From contig NC_020166.2 in the NCBI RefSeq assembly GCF_000224145.3, positions 7,960,050-8,024,049 on the forward strand: a DNA stretch of 64,000 nucleotides. Direction: 5' to 3'. A program made the translations under genes and the position numbers. Under the pieces are notes generated by a model. It did not search any database and had not been told where the DNA came from. It saw only the letters and a list, made by a program, of their open reading frames with translations. Below are positions 35,001 to 47,000 of the stretch, in pieces. Positions within the stretch are counted from its first letter, which is position 1. Every line of letters starts with the position of its first letter. Source of the stretch: Ciona intestinalis. Taxonomy: Eukaryota > Chordata > Ascidiacea > Phlebobranchia > Cionidae.

Positions 35001-38000
35001 ACTCTTTATACTTTGCTTAAGCCTGCTCTCTTATTGCGTACTTGTGCTAAAAATGATGCTCTGACGAAAATCGTGGTTTATTTCAGTCTAAAACAATTTT
35101 TCATAGAAAGGTTATACATCGATGTACTCAAGTTAAACGTGGTTCGACCTGGCATGGCCATTCGCTATATTTTTGTTCCAAAATCAAGCAAATATGATTG
35201 CACTCATTAAGTAAAGCAAAAAATCGATCGCGGAAACACGTTTCATGCCAATTTCGACTGAAAAGTGTAAAACCTAATATAGTATGAATATTGTCCAAAA
35301 CGTGTTTTTCACGCGCTCTATTTGACTGCAACGCGGAAGTTGCCGCATCGGGCACATCTTATTCACCACATGCTGTTGCGTAAATGGAAGTGTGTTATGT
35401 AGGACACTACGTCAATAGCTCGCAGTACGACTTTTGTTGTAAAATATGTTAGATATATTCGTTGGCGACCGGCTGTCCTAACGTCATAGCGTTATTATTA
35501 ACAATACGCGATAAGTTCGGAGTGCTAGCAGTTGTATGAAGGTCCTTAGTTCCTCTTGCGTTTTTCGTTAGTATCGTCTCGAAAACGTATTTTTCCAGAA
35601 GATCAACTTGATCTCCTCGACTATTTGGTTGTATTTTTGGACCAGCAGTGGTGGCGGATCTGTTTCTAATCCCTTCTGATGGCGGTTCTACTCTACCCGC
35701 TGCTGATTTCATGGTCTGCGCGCGACTCAATCCAGATTTCGAAGATTCGTTCTCACTTGTGCTGGTTACTACCGGTACAGTGAACCCACATCCAACGTCG
35801 TGGTTTTGAATGTCATGTTTTTCCAATTGAGTTTCGAGTTGGCGGTTTTGCTGCGTGGTGTTTCCTACTGCATTTTTATAAGGAAGGTTGCCAGAATGTA
35901 ATCGAACAGTCGGTAGTTCTGCTGCTCTATTCTCGTTGCTGGATTCTGCTGAAACAATTAAAAAATATAGGTTTTTACATCTTATATCACCTAAGTGGTC
36001 CTTAATTAACCTTAATACCAGGACATTCAGTTTTGCTGTAAAATGTTTCAGCCGCCTTAAAACCACTGTATTTTATAAAAAAACGTGTTTTATATAAACA
36101 GTTTTTATAGGAACACCAATACATTACTTAAGAAGTTTAAAATTGAACAACCGTTAAAGAATTTTGGCTCAATATATGTCACAACCTTTAAGCCATATAT
36201 TACAATATATGGTTGGGTGGGGTAAGATGGGACACCATTTTATACTATTTTTCTCGACTCATTTGATAGTAAACAAAGAATATTTTAATAACAATTACAA
36301 AGCCGTATCATTACCACTCCCATATAAAGAACGTTGTTAATTGTTTAAAACACGACCGAAATACTTGGATGTTATATATGCTAAAGCTAGGTGTCCATCT
36401 TCCTCCACCCTACTATATACCACATATTCAGCATATTTTACCTGACGTTGTAGCGTATGTACTGGAAGTTGTTTTGTCTGAATCTCTCAAAAGAAGCCTC
36501 TCATGACCAAGCTTGTTTTTCGTATTAGAAGTTCTGAAATGTTACAGACGTTTCGTAAGTTTAAAGACACGCAAAATGACGTCAACTAAGCTGAAAATTC
36601 GTTATATGTAATTTCTGGACGTAATTGTAACTGGCCGAGGCCAAGAATGCAAAATCGTTGATGCTTTTAATATCACGAAGCAGCAATCAGGCACAACATA
36701 CAATATATAATAAAACGTTGTAGTGTACGTTTCATACCACGACCTGTGTTGTTGGTTTGGTCAATCACTTCACGATGTAACAAACACAGAGTAACGGCAA
36801 CTGTTACTTTACGTATCATCGTGAGCTTATTCATTAAAATGATTCCAGAAACTCAGTTTGAGATATAAGTCCTACAACTTTTACTCGATATAATATAGGG
36901 TGGGGTAAGATTAACAACAGTGTATGGGAGTCATGAAGATACGGTTTTACAATTCTTTGAATGTTATTTGTTTACTTAAAAATAGAATAAAAAGGCTGCC
37001 ATCTTTCCCCATCCAACTGTATACCGTTAGAATACCTCGTAAACAACGTTTTAATATCCGGAGAATTAATAATTCCTCACCAAATCAACGGAAAGCTATG
37101 CGTTTTATGTTTTGAAACAATCTTTACGCTTTGAGTCATCTGTTAAATATTCAGTCGGCTTGGGGAAGATGGTATATTTTTTATATTTTTCGTATCATTT
37201 ACGTAGTAAAAAAGCTAACATCCAAAGAATTATAGAAAAGTATCTCACGACTTTAAAAGAGCGCCGTTAATCCTGAAAACACAGTTAGAATATATAGGAT
37301 ATTATGTAGTAAAGTATCCCATCTTACCCCACAAAATTATATGTATCTAAGCTACCTTACCTTCGTCCTTGTAAGAAAATGGCTGCTACAATCATCCAGC
37401 AAGCGACCAAACAGCATGCCAGCGTGGCAAAGCCGACGTATAAAATCATGTTTAGTTTATTGTTATTTGCAACGATGTTGCCATCAGCAGTAGCACTCCC
37501 AGTTTGGCATTGAACAGCATTATTATTGTTGTTGTCGTTGTTGTTGTTGTTGTTATTGTTGTTGTCTGTTCGGTTCGTTTGGCTGCAGCAGTAGACTTTG
37601 AACGTGATCACTAACGGGTAGTCTGATTGGCCTGTAAAAAATACAAATGAACAATGTGTAGTATAGTGTGGGGGAAGTTTGGACACCTTTTCAATTATTT
37701 TCTCGTCGCATTTGGTAGAAAACAAAGAACTATTAAACAATTATCCAACCGTATCCTCACGGCTCCCATAGACCGTTGTGTTTAACTGTTTAAAACACGA
37801 TCAGGATATTTGGATATTATGTGCTGGTGTCCCATCTTACCCCATAGTACTATATAATATACGGTTGTTTTGTTCCTTTCGTATGTTTCTACTAAACTAA
37901 ACTGAAAATATTTCGTCGAATTTTAATTGACATTCTATGAACGTGTCTTTTTCATGAACCAAATATGTCATTTCCTTGTTCGGCTTAAGATACTACAACT

Positions 38001-41000
38001 CGACGATCAAGTCTTACGTCTTGCATATACGTAATATGACGGCATAAAACAGTAAACAAACTATATATACTATACTACTATAGTAAACGCCGTTGTTTGT
38101 TTTATTCAATTTAGCGTTACATTAAAAATACGAATTTCGGAAAATATCCCTGTTGAATATTTGAATATCGACTAATAATGAAGCGCAGGCTAAACTTTTT
38201 CATAGGATTATTGTGCCAAATCCGGTCTAAATCCCAGCTCCTTGACCAGGGCCTCATAAAACAAAACGACTGAGCATTTTTGGTTCATATATCTGGTCGG
38301 TTCCAGTTTTTCGTTTATCCTTAATTGCAAAATATGTTTTCATTCTCTTTTCTTGTCCCTCAATTTTATAGTAAACAAAGAATATTTACATAATTATCTA
38401 TAACCGTATAGCCCTGCGACTCTAAAATAACGTTTTTTTATTGTTAAAAACACGCTTAGGAAATATGGTATTTGGGCTCGAACAGTATTTTATCTTACGA
38501 TACAGTAGCTATAGTAAATTTTACCTGACACCACTTTTGGAGTGACCGATTGCTGTTTTGCGCCAATAGTCAGCTGGTTACACGATGACAGTACCCCACT
38601 AGTTGCATGGTACACCCATTCTACGTATTTATTTTGCGACGTGGTTTTACATAGCGACTGACAGCTTTTCACCATCAGTGCACAATCCAATAAATTAGAA
38701 GCAGTTGTCGGTTGCTGCGCTGATGTCGTTTGGAATGAGAGTAATAAACTAACCAAGATTGCGGACAGAAGCATTTTTAAATTCCTATGTAATTTTCTAA
38801 GCTTTTCCAATCACAGTTATATTGATCTGAAATGAAAACATCTACTTTCAGAATTGCTATAAGGTTTAAAAAACTGATCCTTATTTCTTGAATACGAAAT
38901 TCCAAGTCTTACCGCAGAAGAGTTTTAAACGTGCTGACTAAATTGTCCCTTTTTTCTTTTCTCATTAAATTCTATACACTAGTATATAGCAGCCATCAAT
39001 CGCCGCTCGATGTGTGCTGCCGAGGCCTCAAATGTACACTGTGTCTTGTCACGTATTTCCGGGCCAGTTCAATCATGTCCCTCAGCTGAGATACGTCATT
39101 CTCGTCATGCATGCATCCGGCACTGCAGCGGACAAAACAGGTAAACTTTCACGATTGTCTGACGTCAGCATAATGTCTTTAAAAATAAGCTGGACGTTTG
39201 AACCGCAAGAGAGGATTTATCAATGTCAAACACAGTTCATGTGCGTGTAGGGTCCGTTGGGTCTTATTATGAACAAAAACTGTCTTTAAATTGATCATTA
39301 TGCTTCTGAAGTTGTATTTTACTCTTTCTGGCTTTCGTCAATGCAAAAATACAGTTTTCCTTTTTTACTAAACTATCTTTACAATTAATCACTATGCTTA
39401 TGAAGTTGTATTTACCTGTCCAAACACTGGTTGTCTTCTACACATAAATACAACTTTACTTATTTACGAATAGTAGTTTGACTAATTGTCACATTGCAAA
39501 GACAAGGTACTTGATCATACGTTACGAAATAATGACACGTATTACTTTGCAACTAGACCAGTTTACACCTTAGACCTATAACAAATTCTGAATCTGGTCG
39601 CTTACAAGAGAATCAGACCATGTTATAAATCATGAGTCAACAGCTTGTAGTTTAAACAAGGTCACATTTTATTAGTTTACGTGGCGATACAGGACATTAT
39701 ATGGTATAAACGATGTACCACCCGCGGCAAATGTTTAAATCTCTGAATAAATGTGGGAGTTGTTTACATCACTGTGCAGGTCGCTCATTGGATCTCTAGT
39801 TTCATCTGGTCTTGATATCATAACCCTTGGAACGTCTGGCGTCGGAGAATCGTTGGTGGTAGGCTCCAAATAAGCGTCATATTTGACTTCAACTAAGTCC
39901 AGCGGAGGCGGGGGCAACGGGTTTCCCTTTTTCTTTTGCTTGTGCTGTTTAATCAGTTTAGTCTCTGGTATATACCCCATGTCTTCTTCGCTCTGCCGTT
40001 TAGGATTCCTGTGCTTACTTGTTTCGCTGGAATCCGGGATATCGGTAAAGGAATGTGTCAGTACTGGCGGGGGAAGAGGTATGTTGTCAGTTCCTTGATG
40101 ATTTAAAGCTGGGTAACTTCCGCCAACTATTTGTTCGGTTCTTTGTAGCCCCCCTGCTTTATACACTGCAGTATCCCCGCCCTTTTCGTGGCTTAGCCGT
40201 TGGTAGTTTTCCGGGACTTTTGTGTTGGTTGGCTGATTCGGTAATGCGCATTGAGATGCCTTGTTATTTGCCCTCTGAATTAAAATATCGAGTTTACGAA
40301 TTAAGATATCGGTTGATACTCTGGGTAAGATGGATACTGTTAGCACCCAATTCTCATATTTCCGGATCGTGTTCTGAACAATTAACAACGCCCTTTTAGA
40401 ATAGTAAGGATATCGTTATTAGTAGGGTGGGGGAAGACGGGACACACCTTTAGCACATATTATTTAAATATCCTGATCGTGTTTTAAACAATTAACAATG
40501 GTCTATGGGAGTCGTGAGGATACAGTTTTATAATTCTTTGAATGTTCTTGGTTAACTATACTTAATAGGATAAGAAAATAGAATGAAAATATGTCCCGTC
40601 TCCCCCCATTCTACTATACAATTCCATAAATATTCTTTTTTTACCAAATAGGACAAGGACAGATAACAATGTCCCACTGTACCCCAAGCCCACTGTAATA
40701 TAATTATTTTTTCCGTTTAATTACGATAGCAAGGATAAACGAAATGATATAGCGAAAACAAGTATAAAAAACGTAGAAAACGTATAAAAAACGTATTTTC
40801 GATTAAGATAGAATCAAAATATGATGTCTGCAACTAGAATTTATTACGCGTGTACTTACCATTGTACGCACACAAACGATCAGGCACACAATTAAACAGA
40901 GCGCAAGTACACCAGTGGCTCCAGCTAAAATCCAAGTCAAAATACTGTGCTGTGGAGCTTCTTGTAAACGTGTGCTAACTGCTAAAAAACAATATAAGTT

Positions 41001-44000
41001 AACATTGAAAAGAGCTATATTATAGCTATAACATCAATTTTGTTGTAAACGAGCTTTTAATAGACATTCTAAATCAGGTTTAGGCTTAAAGAGGCATACC
41101 AACGAAAAAATTTGTATATGGATAGAAATGCCCAAATGTGATCTAAAGGTACCACCAGGGTTTAGAAATTGGAGCAAACTTTAGAAAAACATCACACAAA
41201 AACGGTAAATAACACTAGTTTAAACGCTGTGCTTGTCAGGTTATTGTGCTTGTCAGATTATTGTTATACCATAGTATGCTGAAGTGACAGTATACTATGG
41301 TTATACTTACGCGGCATTGTAAAGTTATCTGAGTTGTTCCAGCTTCTATTAACCCATGGAAAAAGTGTTGAGCTGTTTAATAATTCACCTCTTAAGCATG
41401 GTCTATAATAATATAATGTATGGTTATATAATATATTTTGATTGCCTCCATATAGATTGAATTATTGCAATGAGTCTCATGTTATACAAGTATGGAATGA
41501 GATAGTTTATGAATGAATAAATGCAACTTATTTATATATATCCCCGCGTAGCGGTACAGGGACCGTCGTTATAACACTTGCGTTTTATTTCACCTGGTGC
41601 CCATTTACGAGTTACCACGTATATGAATCTTTGTGGGTAAACGCATATATAGTCTATATCTCATACCTTTGATTGCATGCTTCGTATTCCAACTTGTAAG
41701 GTTTCCTCTCAGTACTAACACAGAACAATCCAATCCTTTCACCAGACGTGCAAAGTTTAACTCGAACTCTAACACCACTCCCACAAGGTCTGCTACATGG
41801 GGCTTCGTCTATAATGAAAAATACGATCATTTTTACATTAAAAAAACAACAAAAATACTACATATAGTAGGGTGGGGAAAATGGGACGTTTTTTTATTAT
41901 TTTTTGCTTATTTTCTTGTCCCATTTGTTGGTAAGAAAAGAACAGTTAAATAATTGTAAAACCGTATACCACTTCCATATACCGTTGTTAATTGTTTAAA
42001 ACACGATCAGAACATTTGAATATTATGTGCTAAATCCTAATTTTCCTAGGCATGCAAGTTTCGGCTTAAAAACATTATTTTCTAGGATATTTGAACTTGA
42101 GCTTGAAACTGTCTTATACGTACATATGATATTAAAAGTAAACTTACAGCTGGGGTTGTTCCACAATACCCATTCCCCGGTACAACTGCCTTCGTCATAA
42201 CAAAACTTGTACTTAAAAGCTTGACAGTCGTTATTTCTGTAAATATGAATGAATGAATGAATGAATGAATGAATGAATGAATGAATGAATGAATGAATGA
42301 ATGAATGAATGAATGAATGTAACTTATTTATCCTCGCGTGGTGGGGCAACGGTCATTGTAACACTGGTGTTTTGTTTCATACACCCCGCGCACGCTTACC
42401 AGTAAACACGTATATAACTTTGTTAGTAATTATTTTTAGTGACATTTCCCGTATTAGAATTTTGGTTATTGTAAATTCCTACAACAAAAATTTTGCATGA
42501 CTAAGTCAAAAATAAAAAAAGGCAGCACGATTTGCAGTACCGAGTCGCAGAATATACAGCAAGTAATTGCATATAGCATTACACGACGCACATGTAGTTC
42601 CGATATTGCAGTCGTCATCTAAAATGCTGAACATCTGTTGTTGTAACTTAAACGTCACAAAATACGCACGAACTAATATTAACATTTCCAACACACGTAA
42701 ATCACACTGGATTTTCAGTATAAATAAGCACTATAATAGAATGTATAAATACATTCTTATTTCAAAGAATTTTTACACATTAGTTTTTAATGTGCAGTCG
42801 GCGCATGTTGAAGTAGTTAGATCGATTGCCTCTAGCTTAGATGATACAGGTTCGAGGCCCTATACTACTATTCTTGGCGCATGTATCATTGGGCAAGACA
42901 CAGATCCAAATCGTTGATTATTGGGTTTTCTAAACTGTCAGTCATACATGTTGCAATGACTGACATTTTTCTGTTACTTTCCATATCCTAAATTTGCTCT
43001 TTATTCATGCTTTCAAAAGTATAAATAAATGTTAGGTTTTTAATTCCATGTTACCGTAGTGTACAGGGTTTGCTTTGCACGCGAATTCCTTTATGACAAG
43101 TAAAAGAAGACGTCGTTTCACATCTGGACCACGCACTCCACTCTAAAAAACATGAATATTTTAGTATAGATCACCAAGTTACAGTTTAACCCTAAAGTAT
43201 GGTAAATAATCTTTTAACGGCTTATCTAGTATAAAAAACACAGTGCATTTCCAGCGTTTCGTTTGCCAATCGGCATCTATAGTGAGGATGGGGGAAGGTG
43301 GGACACCTTTAGAACGTAATAGCTAAATGCCCTGGTTGTGTTTTAAACAATTAATGAAAAGGTGTCCCATCTCCCCCAACCTCGCTAAAATAATTTGCCC
43401 TCTTTTTATTTACTGATAACACTTTATACCAATTCCGTCGTTTTCTGGGCATGTACACTTGCTGTTGTTTCTTCTAAACCTATATTCCACGTGAAATATA
43501 GGATAGGCGTCATCGCCTATTACAGTCGCCGCAGTTGTCCCTGTCTGTGTTAAAACATATGCAGTTAAATCAAACCCAAACATTTTAAACTTGCACAAAA
43601 TACCTGGCAATTTACAGCTTGTACCAAAACACTTAGCAGTAAAACATACAACAGCATTCTGTATGGCTTGCAAGTGAGCAGAAACTTTAAAATACTCTTG
43701 TTTAGAAAAAAACTGCCCCAGAAAAAGATTGGCAAGTTTTTTTTTCTATTTGCCTCTACTATATCTTGTGCATCTGTTCTTCGCTGTTACAACATAAAGA
43801 AAATGTGCATCTGATAACGTACAAATCATGTTACTTTCACTCGTTTCCGGGGCGTAACATGAATTAATCTGTCTTGTCACAACTTTTTACCACGAATCCG
43901 TGTGCGACTGACAGCCACGACAATAAGCCTGAATGATACAGCGAAATCTATATATCGCTGGTACTGAACAAACACATATAGGATGGGGGAAGATGGAACA

Positions 44001-47000
44001 CCTTTAGCATATAATATCCAAATATCCTGATCGTGTTTTACACATTTAATAATGGTCTATTGAAGCCGTGAAGATTTTCTTTGTTTACTACCACATGTGA
44101 CGAAAAAATAGAATGGAAAGTTGATTCTCTTCCCCCTATGTGCTAACTGATTCATGTTACCCCACGGTACTACATCTTGGCGAATGCCTAAATATAATAC
44201 TAACAAAAATCAATTTTACATTGTTTATACTTTTAGTTGCCCTAAACCACCAAACCCGTGACCGTTTCATGCAACTCAACGATGCGATGTTCGAACTCAA
44301 CGGTGGATACGGATATGTTCCTAAACCACAGTGTTTGTTGGAGGTATCATAATGACATATAGAATACTAGTATAGATATATAAATGAATGCAAATGATTT
44401 ATCCTTATACGTGCTGGTGGGGTAAAGTCGTTACACGGGTATTTCGTTTTACATATATAATATTGAAAATAATAACCTAAATTCACCCATTTAATGTGGT
44501 CTTGGGTAATGCTTATAGGATAATACCTTTAAAACAGATGCATTCGTTTGTGTTTCGCCAAAATTTTCAGAATAAAAATAGAAAACTTTATTCTTTTAGA
44601 TCTTACAATAGGCACATTGTGTGTATTTTTGCTTTTTTACTCTTACAGAGCGAACATTTTAATCCTTTGGCAACGTCATTTCCCAAAAACCGTGACGTCA
44701 TGCAGCTATCTATTCACGTCATCAGCGGTCAACATTTGCCGAAACCACCAAGCAGCGTTCTTGGCGAAAGGGGGGAGGTATTGACATTAAAATATTTAGC
44801 AAAAATAATACAGTATAGGTTGGAGTAAAACGGTCCATGTTTTCAAATTTTGTTATCGTTCTATTAGGTAGTAAAACTAAATCTTTTATCTTACTTTTCT
44901 ACGTTTTGGTAAAAAAAGTATGTTTTTAATGCTAGCACTTCGTAAGCTATTGTTGAGTTTTCTTTCTAATAGATCATCGACCCATTCGTTGAAGTGGAAA
45001 TTTACGGAGTGAACATAGACAGCGCAAAGAAGCAAACGTCTGTAGTCGATGACAACGGTAGGTGGCGCTAGAACACCGTTGGGCACTATAGGCTAGGGTT
45101 TAAATGGTAAATTTATTTTGAAATAATGAAAAAAAATATTATTCATAATTTTATTTGTCTCTTCGATTACGGTTAGCGAAGCTTAAAAATATTTTGTACG
45201 AAAAGACAGAATAAAGCGACAAAGCAACAGTTGTTAAAACACGCTTAAAGGCGTGGTCGCTAAACCTAGTTGTATATTTAACTGTTGTTTTTTACCATAT
45301 ACCACTGTCATTAATACTTGCTAGTTGTGACAATTTTCTTAGTAAATCATCGATTGCTTTTCTCTTTGGTTCGCTTAGTAGTGTATGTTTCTGAACGAAA
45401 AGGTTTACTAAACGTTTGGGGTTTACTTACGAATATTACAGTTTGAAAATTGATGTTACATAGAACATGTTCTTAGCTGGTTATAATTTTTATACAAGGT
45501 TTCAACCCAGTGTGGGACCAGCAGTTAGACTTTACAATATTCTACCCTGAGCTTGCCTTTGTAAGGTTGGCTGTTTGGGATAGTGACCCGATCGGACGAG
45601 ATTTCATTGGCCAAAGAACTATTGCAGTAAAAGCAATGAACACGGGTAAGAAAAATAACAACATTTAAATCGTAGTTATATGTCCTGTATGATATAAAAA
45701 TATAAACTAAAAGTTTTATAAATTGGCATTATTTAAATTGTGATTACAAAAAAAATATTGTCGATGAATTGCATTGATTTATTTATTTAAAGACGACTCA
45801 TAACGTTTGAATAATGGCTAGTATATGCAAATTACACTTTTATTGCATTTTATATATAGTAGGGTAGGGACAGATGGGTCACATTTTCATTCTATTTTCT
45901 AGTCCAATTTGGTTGTAATCAAATAACAATAAAATAATTACAAAACCATATCCTTACGAATACCATAGACCGTTCTTAAAATCACGATTAAGATATTTGA
46001 ATATTATGTGCTAAAGGTGTCCCGTCTTCCCTCAACTTAATATGTTTCTTTTATGTTAACGCTGTGCGTTTTATAACAAGGTTATCGTCATATCCACTTG
46101 ACTGGTTCACCGTACGCTTCTATCTTCGTTAAAATCACAAAAGTCATGTCGAATAAAAAGGTAAGGCTACATAATACTAATAACTTCTATAATAACTCAA
46201 TAAATAATAATAACGTATTTTTGTCTCTTCGGTTAAGGTAGCGAAGATTGAAAAAAGTTAAAACAAAAGGACAGGATATTGCGACCAAACGGCAGTCGTT
46301 AAAACATGCTTACGTTTAAAACATTTAACATTTATTTGAAAAAAAGAAATATGGTCGCTACATCTAGTAGTAAATTGATATTCGATTTGTTGTCATTTAT
46401 TTGCATTTTCCTTTTTAGCTAACGAAGAAAACTACGTTATACAAAATGACTTCAAAATTACAGCGCAACAAAAAATCTACTCCGAAAGGGTAAATATAGT
46501 AACAAAAACCATTATAAATGTTATACGCTTTATATTAGAGTAAAAATATCATAAATATAGAGATAAACACAGTAAAAAAAAACAGTAGAAGAAATATAAA
46601 AGCGTATCCTCATGACTCCCATGAACCGTTGTTAATTGTTTTAAAACACGTGCTGGAGGTGTCCCGTCACCCCCACCGTACTATATTCCATAGCGTCATT
46701 ATCTTGGTATGGCATATATACCTCAGTTGAAGAAAACACGGCAATCGGTATTTTACTTGTACTACAAGATCAAACGAGCAATAACTACACGCAGAAACAT
46801 TGGGCCCACAACGACTGTGTCAAAACAAAACACTCTATCTGCAATGACGTCATTCAGTACGCGAAAATCACTGACTTCTAACAGTTCGCCAGTCGCTGAG
46901 ACAAAATCCCGGGATATGTGCGCAGGGGAAAATGTGGAAAACGTAGCTAGGTCGACGGATATTATAAATACACGTAAGTTATTTGGTTGAATTTGCATAA

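Noticed and set aside
42023..42349. Minus-strand ORF with a repeated HSFI pattern
   Set aside because: The pattern is the translation of the GAAT microsatellite. Only the part overlapping gene B exon 42148-42236 is coding.
42506..42694. Cys-rich minus-strand stretch ([17 protein letters not shown]) as an extra exon of nested gene B
   Set aside because: With its natural acceptor it does not fit the phase between exons 43055-43142 and 42148-42236, which join directly.
44812..44880. Further MITE copy (TATAGGTTGGAGTAAAACGG)
   Set aside because: Only the first end and a GGTAGTAAAAC remnant remain. Too worn to list with confidence.
46709..46794. N-terminal part of the [15 protein letters not shown] as part of the PLC exon
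   Set aside because: The upstream acceptor CCTCAG does not match the incoming phase (gives a stop). The acceptor at 46794 does.
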